This document shows positions 31,343-40,436 of a DNA stretch of 64,000 nucleotides, piece after piece. Under the pieces are notes generated by a model. That model was given only the letters and a program-made list of their open reading frames with translations. It was not told the DNA's origin and ran no database searches. Each line of letters begins with the position of its first letter. Position 1 is the stretch's first letter. Origin of the DNA: Sphingomonas sp. Leaf407 (GTDB lineage Bacteria > Pseudomonadota > Alphaproteobacteria > Sphingomonadales > Sphingomonadaceae); contig NZ_LMQO01000005.1 of assembly GCF_001425385.1 (NCBI RefSeq), forward strand, positions 48,093-112,092, read 5' to 3'. The translations under genes were made by a program, and so were the position numbers.

Positions 31343-33610
31343 ATGGACCGCACCGTCGCCCCCGAATCGCTCGACCGTATCGCGCTGATCGGAAATTTCC
31401 TGCCGCGCAAATGCGGCCTGGCGACGTTCACCACCGACACCTACAACGCGCTGCGCGATCGCTATCCCGACCTTCAGGTCGACGTCTATGCGATGGACGA
31501 CCGGCCGGGTGCCTATGCCTATCCGCCCGCCGTCACCCATGCGATCCCGCAGGACGACCGCATCGCCTATCTCGACGCCGCGCGCCGGATCGAGGCGAGC
31601 GGCGCGCAGGCGGTGTGGGTCCAGCATGAATATGGCATCTATGGCGGGTCGGCGGGCGAGCATCTGCTGGCGCTGCTCGACCGGGTCAACGTGCCGGTAC
31701 TGGTCACGCTGCACACCATCCTCGAACATCCCAATGCCGAGGAGCGTCGCGTCCTCGAAGCGCTGCTGCGCCGCGCCGCCAAGGTGATCGTGATGGCCGA
31801 GAAGGGCCGCGAGATTCTGATGCGCGTCCATGGCACCAACAGCCGCCAGATCGCGATGATTCCGCATGGCGTGCCCGATCGCCCGTTCGCCGCCCCCGCA
31901 GCGATGAAGCCGGCGTTCGGCTGGGCCGAGCGCGACGTGATCCTGACCTTCGGCCTGCTCGCGCCGAACAAGGGGATCGAGACGATGATCGAGGCGATGC
32001 CAGCCGTCGTCGCGCGCCATCCCAATGCGCTGTACGTCGTGCTGGGCGCGACCCATCCGCATCTGGTGGCGCATGAGGGCGAGGCGTATCGCGACCGGTT
32101 GAAGGCGCAGGCGGCCGACCTTGGCGTCGCCGACAACGTCGCCTTCGTCGACGCCTTCGTCGAACAGCACGAACTGCTCGACTATCTCCAGGCGGCCGAC
32201 CTGTATGTCACGCCCTATTCCAATCCGGCGCAGATCACCTCGGGCACGCTGTCCTATGCGGTGGCGATGGGCAAGGTCGTCGTGTCGACCCCCTATGTCC
32301 ATGCGACCGAGATTCTCGCCGACGATCACGGCATCCTTGTCGATTTCGGCGATGCGGCAGCGTTCGCGCGCGAGATCGACGACCTGCTGTCGAACGATGC
32401 CCGCCGCATCGATCTGGCCGCCCGCGCCTATGCGCGGGGCCGCACCATGCTCTGGCCGTGCCTCGTCGAATCGGCGCTGAAGGAGGTGACGGCGGCCTTT
32501 GCCGCGCGACCGCGCCGGATGAAGATCGACATGGACCTGACCGCGCTGACCCCCGATTTCGCGGCGGTCGAGCGGATGAGCGACGCCACCGGCATGCTCC
32601 AGCATTCGATCTATTCGGTGCCCGATCGCCGTCACGGCTATTGCATCGACGACAATGCCCGCGCGCTGATCCTGATGTCGCAGATCGACGAGATCGACGA
32701 GATCGCGCGCGACAAATGGATGACGCTCTATGCCGCGTTCGTCCAATATGCGTGGAACCCCGATCGGCGGCGCTTCCGCAACTTCATGAATTTCGACCGG
32801 ACGTGGTGCGAGGACGAAGGGTCGGAGGATTCGAACGGCCGCACGCTGTGGGCGCTCGCCATCACCGCGCGCGACGCACGCTCGCGCAAGCACCGCGACT
32901 GGGCGCTGTCGCTCTACGAACAGACCGCGTCGATCGCGCTCGACCTCGGCAGCCCGCGCGCCCGCGCCTTCGCCATGCTGGCGGCGGTGGCGATGCTGGA
33001 GGTCGTCCCCGGCCACGCGCTGTCGACCGAAATCGCGACGCGGTTCGGCGACGAACTGGTGACGTTGCTCGACACCGCGCGCCGCCCCGAATGGCGCTGG
33101 TTCGAAATCGTGCTGGCCTATGACAATGCCCGCCTGCCCGAAGCGATGATCCGCGCCGGCGCGGCACTGGGCCGTGAGGATTTCCTCGACGTCGGCCTCG
33201 ACACGCTCGACTGGATCGTCGGGCGGCAGACCTCGCCCGAGGGCCGGTTCCGCGCGGTCGGCACCGAAAGCTTCGGGCGCCCCTATGCCGAACCGCTACC
33301 GTTCGACCAGCAGCCACTGGAAGCACAGGCCACGGTCGAGGCATGCGTCGCCGCGTTCCACGCAACCGGCGACCGGCGCTGGCGGGACGAGGCGCTCAAG
33401 GCCTATCACTGGTATCTGGGGGCCAACGACCTCGACCTGCCGCTGGCGACCGTCGCCGATGGCGGTTGCTTCGACGGGTTGATGCCGACCGGATTGAACC
33501 GCAACCAGGGCGCGGAGTCGATTCTCGCGCTGCAACTCGCCTCCTGCGCCATTTCGGCTCTTTCAAAGCGCGGCGCATCCGTGGCAGACCCGCGCCGCGC
33601 CGTCGCCTGA
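31343..33610 (+). CDS. GT4 glycosyltransferase fused to a glycosidase-like helical domain
   Basis: A 755-residue cytoplasmic protein. Residues about 10-390 form a GT-B glycosyltransferase of family 4 (IALIGNFLPRKCGLATFTTD at the N-terminus; LTFGLLAPNKGIETMIEAMP; YVTPYSNPAQITSGTLSYAV, containing the sugar-nucleotide binding region, then ATEILADDHG). Residues about 400-745 form a helical domain that looks like an (alpha/alpha)6 barrel (GYCIDDNARALILMSQ, SNGRTLWALA, EAQATVEACVAAFHATGD). The next gene, 52 bases on, is a GH130 enzyme, so the pair probably makes and remodels a mannose-containing oligosaccharide. Sugar donor and product are unknown. A clear AAGGAAG precedes the ATG. Confidence 0.82.
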   Translation: MDRTVAPESLDRIALIGNFLPRKCGLATFTTDTYNALRDRYPDLQVDVYAMDDRPGAYAYPPAVTHAIPQDDRIAYLDAARRIEASGAQAVWVQHEYGIYGGSAGEHLLALLDRVNVPVLVTLHTILEHPNAEERRVLEALLRRAAKVIVMAEKGREILMRVHGTNSRQIAMIPHGVPDRPFAAPAAMKPAFGWAERDVILTFGLLAPNKGIETMIEAMPAVVARHPNALYVVLGATHPHLVAHEGEAYRDRLKAQAADLGVADNVAFVDAFVEQHELLDYLQAADLYVTPYSNPAQITSGTLSYAVAMGKVVVSTPYVHATEILADDHGILVDFGDAAAFAREIDDLLSNDARRIDLAARAYARGRTMLWPCLVESALKEVTAAFAARPRRMKIDMDLTALTPDFAAVERMSDATGMLQHSIYSVPDRRHGYCIDDNARALILMSQIDEIDEIARDKWMTLYAAFVQYAWNPDRRRFRNFMNFDRTWCEDEGSEDSNGRTLWALAITARDARSRKHRDWALSLYEQTASIALDLGSPRARAFAMLAAVAMLEVVPGHALSTEIATRFGDELVTLLDTARRPEWRWFEIVLAYDNARLPEAMIRAGAALGREDFLDVGLDTLDWIVGRQTSPEGRFRAVGTESFGRPYAEPLPFDQQPLEAQATVEACVAAFHATGDRRWRDEALKAYHWYLGANDLDLPLATVADGGCFDGLMPTGLNRNQGAESILALQLASCAISALSKRGASVADPRRAVA

Positions 33611-33661
33611 ACAGGCACGGTGCGGCACCCGACGGTCGGGCCGGATTGAGTGGACGCGCGA

Positions 33662-34942
33662 ATGCTGGATATTTTCAACCACCCCTTGCGGCTGTACGCC
33701 GATCCCTCGCGCGTGGTGGTGCGCCCGTTTCATATCGCGTGGCAGCGCAACGGCTCCGCACCCAGCCGCACCGAACGGCTGGTGGGCGAAGTGCTGGCGA
33801 TGTCGGCGGCCGAGACGCGCGCGCAGCTCGAAACCGTCCTCAAGGATTTCGAGGCGCGCCACTGGCAGACGCGCCGGGTGTTCATGACCCGCTACGACGA
33901 GATCGAGACGGTACTGAACCTCGACGGCACCGAGATCGGCGACGAGAAGCGCCAGTTGATCGGCGCCTATTTCTGTCACGAATACAGCTATGCCGCAGCG
34001 GCATTGATGAACCCCAGCGCGGTGGCGCATTTCGACCAGTCGGGCATGCCTGAGGGCAGCTTACGCATCCTGATGTCGCTGCGCGCGGTCGGCGAGGGGC
34101 ATATCTCGTCGGTGGCGTTCCGCGAGGGCATCATCACCGACGAGAACGAGCTGGTGCTGGCCCCCGAACCGCCGTTCGCGACGGCGGCGGACGCGATCGG
34201 CGAGGAAGACGAGGCGCCCGAGGGCGAGGTGACGGTGTTCCGCCACCGCGATTCGACGCTGTCGGGCACCGTCATCTTCCCGATCACCCAGGCGCAGTCG
34301 AAGGGGCTGGAGGACATGCGCCTCGTCCAGTTCCGGCACGACGACGGCAGCTTCGAATGGCTCGGCACCTATACCGCCTACAACGGATCGATGATCCAGT
34401 CCGAGCTGCTGCGCACCCGCGACTTCCGCGCGTTCGACCTCGTGCCGATGACCGGCAGCGCCGCGCGCAACAAGGGCATGGGCCTGTTCCCGCGCAAGGT
34501 GAACGGCCAGTATATGATGATCGGCCGGCAGGACGGCGAAAACCTGTTTCTCATCAAATCCGACACGCTGACCCATTGGGACGAGGGCGAGCTGCTGCTC
34601 AAACCCCATTATCCGTGGGAGCTGGTGCAGATCGGCAATTGCGGCCCGCCGATCGAGATCGACGAGGGCTGGCTGCTGCTGACCCATGGCGTCGGCGCGA
34701 TGCGCAAATATGCGATCGGCGCGGTGCTGCTCGACAAGGACGATCCCTCCAAGGTGATCGGCCGCACCCGCGACCCGATCCTCGCGGCGGCGAACGAGGA
34801 CCGCGAGGGCTATGTCCCCAATGTCGTCTATTCGTGCGGCGCGATCCGCCACGGCGACCGGATTTTCATCCCGTACGGCGTGGCCGACAGCTCGGTCGCC
34901 TTCGCCTTCGTGACGATCGAATCGCTGCTTTCGACGATGTGA
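33662..34942 (+). CDS. GH130 family glycoside phosphorylase/hydrolase
   Basis: A 426-residue protein with the five-bladed beta-propeller of GH130. After an N-terminal helical extension of about 90 residues, the family blocks are SKGLEDMRLVQFRH (catalytic Asp of the EDxR motif), NKGMGLFPRKVNGQYMMIGR, NCGPPIEIDEGWLLLTHGVG and ANEDREGYVPNVVYSCGAI. GH130 enzymes cleave beta-mannosides, mostly with phosphate. The ATG at 33662 (MLDIFNHPLRLY) is chosen; a GTG at 33650 would add four residues. It follows the GT4 fusion gene, from which it is probably co-transcribed. No signal peptide, so cytoplasmic. Confidence 0.86.
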   Translation: MLDIFNHPLRLYADPSRVVVRPFHIAWQRNGSAPSRTERLVGEVLAMSAAETRAQLETVLKDFEARHWQTRRVFMTRYDEIETVLNLDGTEIGDEKRQLIGAYFCHEYSYAAAALMNPSAVAHFDQSGMPEGSLRILMSLRAVGEGHISSVAFREGIITDENELVLAPEPPFATAADAIGEEDEAPEGEVTVFRHRDSTLSGTVIFPITQAQSKGLEDMRLVQFRHDDGSFEWLGTYTAYNGSMIQSELLRTRDFRAFDLVPMTGSAARNKGMGLFPRKVNGQYMMIGRQDGENLFLIKSDTLTHWDEGELLLKPHYPWELVQIGNCGPPIEIDEGWLLLTHGVGAMRKYAIGAVLLDKDDPSKVIGRTRDPILAAANEDREGYVPNVVYSCGAIRHGDRIFIPYGVADSSVAFAFVTIESLLSTM

Positions 34943-34980
34943 GGGGGGCTGGGTAGCGGCGTACCTGCCCTACCCACCAT

Positions 34981-35076
34981 CGTCACCCCGGACCTGTTCC
35001 GGGGTCCACCGTGCCGCTGACGCACCGGACGTCGCGTTCGCGGTGCCGTGGACCCCGGAACAAGTCCGGGGTGACG
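34981..35076. repeat. Repeat family D, full copy
   Basis: Arms CGTCACCCCGGACCTGTTCC and GTGGACCCCGGAACAAGTCC then GGGGTGACG. Lies between the convergent GH130 and AraC genes, followed directly by a B repeat. Confidence 0.86.
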
Positions 35077-35113
35077 ATGCCCTTGGAGGCTGATCCGTTC
35101 ACCTCAAAACGAA

Positions 35114-35196
35114 CGTCATCCCAGCGAAGGCTGGGATCTCCCGGGACTGATGCGCGACAGGAGCCGCGAGAGGCCCCAGCCTTCGCTGGGGCGACG
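35114..35196. repeat. Repeat family B, full copy
   Basis: Arms CGTCATCCCAGCGAAGGCTG and CCCCAGCCTTCGCTGGGGCG with the spacer TCCCGGGACTGATGCGCGAC. Nearly identical to the copy at 58014. Confidence 0.87.
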
Positions 35197-35221
35197 TCCC
35201 TGTCTGGATGGATCAGGCGAC

Positions 35222-36154
35222 CTAAATCCGGTGCAACGCCTGCGTCGGGCAGCCCAGCACCGCCGCCCGCGCACGTAACGATGCGGTTAGGAACAGCAGA
35301 TCCTCCTGCACGAAGCGGCGCGGCGTCGTGCCCAGCACCGCCTGCGCATCGCGCAGGAAATGCGACGCGCTGACATAGGCGGCGTCGATCCGCGAATAAT
35401 CCTGCTCGCCCTCCGCCTCGATCAACGGGATCAGCGAGCGCAGGAAGCGCGAGCGGATCAGCAGCGTCTTGGGACCGAAACCGAAATAGCGTTTGCACGT
35501 CCGCCGCACGACATCCTGCGACACGCCCCAGCTTCGCGCCGCCTCCGCCACGCCGCCGGGCGTATCGTCGGTGATGAGGTGGGCGATGCGCCGGATCAGT
35601 TCCTCGTCGGGCGACTTCGGCCCCATCTCGGCGATCAGGAACGCATCGAGCGCGGGCTTCATCGCATGTTCGTCGGGAATGGCCGACAGCACCGCCAGCA
35701 ACCGCCGGTCGAACCCCGGCGCGGCGGCATCGGCCAGCGGCAGCGCCTGTTCGCGGGTACGCTCGGCCGATCCGGCGAAGAACCGTGCCCAGCCCAGCGC
35801 GCTGACGCCGAAGCCGATCGCGATGCCGCCGTTCGACCGGGTGTGGATCGCATGGCTGGTCGGCCCGAACAGGCTGGTCTGCGGCAAGGGATCGTACCGC
35901 CGCCGCCCGATCGTCACCGCGACCGGCCCGGCGTTGAGCAGCACCCGCACGGTGGCGGTGCCGGGCAGGAACCAGTTTTCCAGCCCCATCGCCTGCGGCC
36001 CGTCCGCCGCATAGAGGTGATAGCCGGTGACGTAATCGGTCAGCGCGTCCGCCGGCTGGTCGTAGCGGATCGCCATGCCGTGCGGCATCACGAACAGCGA
36101 ATGGGGAATGTCGGGCGTCTCGGTCCCGCCGGTCACGGCCTGCAATGTCGCCAT
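35222..36154 (-). CDS. AraC family transcriptional regulator
   Basis: A 310-residue regulator. The N-terminal half looks like a cupin-type sensor domain (SLFVMPHGMAIRYDQPADAL; YDPLPQTSLFGPTSHAIHTR). The C-terminal AraC-type DNA-binding domain has two helix-turn-helix units (GGVAEAARSWGVSQDVVRRT, then RIDAAYVSASHFLRDAQAVLGTTPRRF). The second unit is truer to the AraC signature than the first. The ATG is one base after the stop of the upstream HerA-like gene, so the two form an operon. The effector is unknown. Confidence 0.84.
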   Translation of the reverse strand: MATLQAVTGGTETPDIPHSLFVMPHGMAIRYDQPADALTDYVTGYHLYAADGPQAMGLENWFLPGTATVRVLLNAGPVAVTIGRRRYDPLPQTSLFGPTSHAIHTRSNGGIAIGFGVSALGWARFFAGSAERTREQALPLADAAAPGFDRRLLAVLSAIPDEHAMKPALDAFLIAEMGPKSPDEELIRRIAHLITDDTPGGVAEAARSWGVSQDVVRRTCKRYFGFGPKTLLIRSRFLRSLIPLIEAEGEQDYSRIDAAYVSASHFLRDAQAVLGTTPRRFVQEDLLFLTASLRARAAVLGCPTQALHRI

Positions 36155-36155
36155 G

Positions 36156-37817
36156 TCAGCCCCGGAACAGCCCGCCGAGCACGCCGCGCAGCAATCCGCC
36201 GAGCGCCCCGCCGGCTTTCGCGCGGCCACCGCGCGTGGTGCCGAACACCTGCTTGCCGATTTCATTGACGACGATCCGCCCGACCGCCGACCCGGCCGAT
36301 CGCGTCGCCGACTGGGTCGCACGGGTCCACGGGCTGTTCGCCGCCTCGCGCGCCGCCGCGCGATCAGCCTCCTTGGCGGCGCGTTCCGCCTCGCGCGCCG
36401 CCGCGATGCGCTGACGCTCGGCCTCCTTGGCGGTGCGGGCATCCTCCTTTGCCTGGAGCGCCGCCGCCTTGTCGGCGGCGACCTGCGCCTTGGCGGCGGT
36501 GGCGGCGGCCTGCGCTTCCTGTACCTTCGCGCCAAGCAGTTCGGCAGCGGATTCGCGGTCGATCGCGGTGTCGTAGCGGTCGCCGATCACGTCGGTGTCG
36601 ATCAGCACCCGGCGTTCGTCCGGCGTGACCGGGCCGACGCGCGAGGCGGGCGGGCGGATCAGCACCCGCTCGACCGGGCTCGGCGTGCCATCGGCCTGCA
36701 AGACCGACACCAGCGCCTCGCCGATCGCCAGTTCGGTGATCGCCGCGCCGACGTCGATCGTCGGGTTCGGGCGGAACGTCTCCGCCGCCGCGCGGATCGC
36801 GCGGGCTTCCTTGGGCGTGAACGCGCGCAGCGCATGCTGCACCCGGTTGCCGAGCTGGGCGGCGATCTTGTCGGGGATGTCGACCGGGTTCTGCGTGACG
36901 AAATAGATGCCGACCCCCTTCGAGCGGATCAGCCGCACGACCTGCTCGACCTTTTCGACCAGCGCGTCCGACGCATCGTCGAACAGCAGATGCGCCTCGT
37001 CGAAGAAGAACACCAGCACCGGCTTGTCGGGGTCGCCCACCTCGGGCAGCGTCTCGAACAGTTCGGAGAGCAACCACAGCAGGAACGTCGCGTAGAGCCG
37101 GGGCGAGGCCATCAATTTGTCGGCGGCCAGCACCGACACGATGCCGCGCCCGTCGTCGCCCACGCGGCGGAAATCGGCGAGATCGAGCGCAGGTTCGCCG
37201 AAGAACCGGTCGCCGCCCTGCGACCGGAGTTGCAGCAACGCGCGCTGGATCGCGCCGACCGATTGCTTGCTGACATTGCCATAGCGGGTGGTGAGCTCGT
37301 CGGCGCGCTCGGCGCAATGCACCAGCATCGCCTGCAAATCGTCAAGGTCGAGGAGCAGCAACCCTTCCTCGTCGGCGACGTGGAACGCGATGGTCAGCAC
37401 CCCGTCCTGCACGTCGTTGAGGTTCAGCATCCGGCCGAGCAGCAGCGGCCCCATTTCCGATACGGTTGCGCGCACCGGATGGCCGCTCTCGCCGAACAGG
37501 TCCCAGAACACCGTCGGCGTGTCGCGGTAGCGCCAGTCGCTGTCGCCGATCTGCGCGGCGCGCGCGGCGAAGGCGGCATGGCCCTTGGCGGTGGCGCTGC
37601 CCGCCATGGCGATGCCCGACAGGTCGCCCTTCACATCGGCCACGAACACCGGCACGCCGGCGGCGGCGAAATTCTCGGCCAGCCCCTGCAACGTCACCGT
37701 CTTGCCGGTGCCGGTCGCCCCGGCGATCAACCCGTGGCGGTTGGCGCGCTTGAGGACCAGCGACTGGCGCATGCCATCGGCGGTGCTGCCAAGGAACAGT
37801 TCGGTGGTGTCGGTCAT
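36156..37817 (-). CDS. HerA-like DUF853 ATPase
   Basis: A 553-residue P-loop ATPase of the HerA/FtsK clan, DUF853 family. Walker A is [16 protein letters not shown] at about residues 29-44 and Walker B is [13 protein letters not shown] near residue 276, followed by [22 protein letters not shown] charged Ala/Lys/Glu coiled-coil (about residues 425-500) precedes a Gly-rich C-terminal tail ([18 protein letters not shown]). Family members are widespread, but their role (possibly DNA translocation or membrane-linked) is not settled. The AraC gene follows at one base. A 124-base gap separates it from degP upstream. Confidence 0.85.
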   Translation of the reverse strand: MTDTTELFLGSTADGMRQSLVLKRANRHGLIAGATGTGKTVTLQGLAENFAAAGVPVFVADVKGDLSGIAMAGSATAKGHAAFAARAAQIGDSDWRYRDTPTVFWDLFGESGHPVRATVSEMGPLLLGRMLNLNDVQDGVLTIAFHVADEEGLLLLDLDDLQAMLVHCAERADELTTRYGNVSKQSVGAIQRALLQLRSQGGDRFFGEPALDLADFRRVGDDGRGIVSVLAADKLMASPRLYATFLLWLLSELFETLPEVGDPDKPVLVFFFDEAHLLFDDASDALVEKVEQVVRLIRSKGVGIYFVTQNPVDIPDKIAAQLGNRVQHALRAFTPKEARAIRAAAETFRPNPTIDVGAAITELAIGEALVSVLQADGTPSPVERVLIRPPASRVGPVTPDERRVLIDTDVIGDRYDTAIDRESAAELLGAKVQEAQAAATAAKAQVAADKAAALQAKEDARTAKEAERQRIAAAREAERAAKEADRAAAREAANSPWTRATQSATRSAGSAVGRIVVNEIGKQVFGTTRGGRAKAGGALGGLLRGVLGGLFRG

Positions 37818-37878
37818 GCCCTGCCCGTCGATCGTTGCAGGGGTTTGCTACCCTGTTTCACGGCGGCTTGCATCGTTC

Positions 37879-37921
37879 AAAACGAAAGGGGGGCGGCAAT
37901 CGCCATGATCGCCACCCCCCC
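37879..37921 (-). terminator. Rho-independent terminator after degP
   Basis: Read on the minus strand: a GGGGGGTGGCGAT/ATTGCCGCCCCCC stem-loop followed by TTTCGTTTT, about 20 bases beyond the degP stop. It ends the hflK-hflC-degP run. Confidence 0.78.
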
Positions 37922-37941
37922 GATGCGGAACCGATCGTCGA

Positions 37942-39474
37942 TCAGTTGCCGGTTTCGATACCCACCGGCACGAACACCGCCGCCCCCGCGCCGGGAGCCT
38001 GGGCGTACAGCAGGATATTCTTGCGGCCCGCCGACCGGGCGGCCTGCACCAATCGCGCCAGATCGGCGCTGGACGTCACCGGCTGACGATCGACGGTGAG
38101 GATCACGACGCCGCGCTTCAGCCCCTTGGTCGCCGCATCGCTGTCGGGATCGATCCCGGCGACCACGACGCCGCGCGTCGCGGTGTCGAAACCCAGTTGC
38201 CGTGCAATTGCCGGCGTGAGCGGCTGCACCGCGATGCCCGCCGTCGCGGTCAGCGCGTTGCCCGACGGCGGCGTATCCGGCTGTCCGTTCGGGTCGAACC
38301 GCTCATTCTGCGCCAGCAACTGCTGTTCAGGCGGACGGGTGCCGAGCGTGACCGGAAGCTGCTGACGACGACCATCGCGCAGGATGTCGAGCGTCACGCG
38401 GCTGCCCGGTGCCTCCAGCCCGACGAGATAGGTCAGCGACTGCTGCGGGTTGATCTCCTTGCCGTTGACCGAAAGGATGACGTCGCCCGGACGGATCCCC
38501 GCCTTCGCCGCCGGCTGGTTCGGCGTGACGCCGTTGACCAGCGCGCCGCGCTCCTTGGCGATGCCCAGCGCACTGGCAATATCCTCGCTGACTTCCTGCT
38601 GCGTCAGGCCCAGATAGCCGCGCGTGACCGACTGGCCCTGCATCAGCTTGTCGACGATCGGCTTGGCCTGTTCGGCGGGAATCGCGAAGCCGATGCCGAT
38701 GCTGCCGCCGGTCGGCGACAGGATCTGCGAGTTGATGCCGATGACATTGCCCTGCATGTCGAACATCGGGCCGCCCGAATTGCCCCGGTTGATCGCGGCA
38801 TCGGTCTGGATGAAGCGGTCGTACGGCCCCTGGCCGACGCGGTTGAGCGCCGAGACGATGCCCGCCGTCACCGTGCCCGACTGGCCGAGCGGGTTGCCGA
38901 TCGTCACCACCCAGTCGCCGACCCGCGCCTGGCGCGAATCGCCGAAGCGGACGAACGGGAAATTCGCCCCCTCGATCTTCAGCACCGCCAGATCGGACAG
39001 TTCGTCACGCCCGATCAGCTTGGCGGTATATTCCTTCTGGTCGGCCAGCGTCACCTTGATCGATTCGACCGTGGCACCCTGCGCCCCGGCCGACACGACA
39101 TGGTTGTTGGTGACGATATAGCCGGTGTTCGAGATCAGGAACCCCGACCCCAGCGACTGCGCCTCCTGCGTCCGGCCACCACCGCCGCCACCGCCGCCGC
39201 GCTGCCCGAAAAATTGTTCGAGCGGCGTGCCCGAGAACGGGTTCGCCTGCTGCTGCACGGTGATGCGCTGCGTGGTGGAGATGTTGACGACGGCGGGCGA
39301 CAGCCGCGCGACCATGTCGGCGAAGCTCATCGGCGCGCCGGCGCGCGGTGCTGCGGCCGCGTTGATCGCGCCCGGTTCGTTCTGCGCGGTCTGCGCGTCC
39401 GACGGGTTGAGCGTCAGCGTCGCTGCAGCGCCGCCCAGCAGCAGTGCGGAAGTAATGGCGTAGGCGTAACGCAC
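37942..39474 (-). CDS. degP: Periplasmic serine endoprotease DegP/HtrA (Do family)
   Basis: A 510-residue protease-chaperone with an N-terminal export signal (MRYAYAITSALLLGGAAATL). The trypsin-like domain shows the triad: His in IVTNNHVVSAG near 125, Asp in RDELSDLAVLKIE near 158 and Ser in INRGNSGGPMFD near 233. Two PDZ domains follow (about 285-375, RPGDVILSVNGKEI; about 415-505, KRGVVILTVDRQPV). A flexible Gly-rich LA-loop (FGQRGGGGGGGG) precedes the catalytic His. It degrades misfolded envelope proteins. It lies downstream of hflK-hflC in the order conserved in alphaproteobacteria. Confidence 0.94.
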   Translation of the reverse strand: MRYAYAITSALLLGGAAATLTLNPSDAQTAQNEPGAINAAAAPRAGAPMSFADMVARLSPAVVNISTTQRITVQQQANPFSGTPLEQFFGQRGGGGGGGGRTQEAQSLGSGFLISNTGYIVTNNHVVSAGAQGATVESIKVTLADQKEYTAKLIGRDELSDLAVLKIEGANFPFVRFGDSRQARVGDWVVTIGNPLGQSGTVTAGIVSALNRVGQGPYDRFIQTDAAINRGNSGGPMFDMQGNVIGINSQILSPTGGSIGIGFAIPAEQAKPIVDKLMQGQSVTRGYLGLTQQEVSEDIASALGIAKERGALVNGVTPNQPAAKAGIRPGDVILSVNGKEINPQQSLTYLVGLEAPGSRVTLDILRDGRRQQLPVTLGTRPPEQQLLAQNERFDPNGQPDTPPSGNALTATAGIAVQPLTPAIARQLGFDTATRGVVVAGIDPDSDAATKGLKRGVVILTVDRQPVTSSADLARLVQAARSAGRKNILLYAQAPGAGAAVFVPVGIETGN

Positions 39475-39566
39475 GATAGGATAGTCCTCTCAAATTGGCT
39501 CGCGACCCCTTTGGGAGCCAAGCGTGCCCGTCACTTGCTGAACGCGGATTGAATGTGCGGGAACGC

Positions 39567-40436
39567 TTACCGTTCCCGCCCGCCGAATTCGCGCAGATAC
39601 CCGTCCTGCGGCGACAGGATGATCGACGTGTTGCCACTCTGCCCGCGCTGCGGGACCAATGTGGTGCGGTACGACTGCATCGCGCGCCAGAAGGCATAGA
39701 ATTCGGCGTCCTTGCCGAAGCTCTGCGCATAAATCTGCGCCGCGCGCGCCTCGGCATCGGCGCGCACTACCTGCGCGTCGCGGTCGCCCTGCGCGCGGAT
39801 CGTCACCGCTTCCTGCTCGCGCGCCGACCGCATCCGTGCCAGCGCCGATTCGAGCGGACTGCCGTCGGGCAGGTCGGCATGCTTGATCCGCACGTCGACG
39901 ATCTCGGCGCCATATTGCCGCGCGGTGCGCTGGAGCGCGTTCTGGATATTGTCCATCACCGCGCCGCGTTCGGGGCTGAGCAGCGCGGCGAACGGCCGCC
40001 GGCCCAGCTCCGCGCGCAACGCCGACGACAGCAGCGGTTCGAGCTGCGCCGCGACCCGCTCCTCGGTATTGCCCGCCGACCCGGTCGAGATCACCGCCTG
40101 GAGCGGATTGACGATGCGGAAGCGCGCGAAGGCGTCGACCTCCAGCCGCAACTGGTCGGTCGACAGCACCGGCTGGTTGTTCAGCTCGATGTCGAGCACG
40201 CGCTTGTCGATCCACACGATGCGGTCGATGAACGGCACCTTGGCGATCAGCCCCGCGCCGGTCTGCCCGAACGGCTGGTCGGCGCGGTACGGGTTCACCG
40301 TGTCCACCGGCTGCTGGAAGCGCAGGATCACGCCCTGCCGCGTCTCGGGGACGATCACCAGCGTGCTGAACAGCACGATGGCGAACACCAGCAGCGCGAT
40401 CGCCGCGACGATCGGGTTGCGCAGCACGCGGTTCAT
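39567..40436 (-). CDS. hflC: FtsH-regulating protease modulator HflC
   Basis: A 289-residue SPFH/prohibitin-domain protein with one N-terminal transmembrane helix (PIVAAIALLVFAIVLFSTLV). The SPFH domain follows (QGVILRFQQPVDTV; KVPFIDRIVWIDKRVLDIEL), then a helical region with AREQEAVTIRAQGDRDAQVV typical of HflC. With HflK it forms the large membrane cage around FtsH that modulates its proteolysis. The start overlaps the hflK stop (ATGA), and degP follows 92 bases downstream. Confidence 0.93.
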   Translation of the reverse strand: MNRVLRNPIVAAIALLVFAIVLFSTLVIVPETRQGVILRFQQPVDTVNPYRADQPFGQTGAGLIAKVPFIDRIVWIDKRVLDIELNNQPVLSTDQLRLEVDAFARFRIVNPLQAVISTGSAGNTEERVAAQLEPLLSSALRAELGRRPFAALLSPERGAVMDNIQNALQRTARQYGAEIVDVRIKHADLPDGSPLESALARMRSAREQEAVTIRAQGDRDAQVVRADAEARAAQIYAQSFGKDAEFYAFWRAMQSYRTTLVPQRGQSGNTSIILSPQDGYLREFGGRER

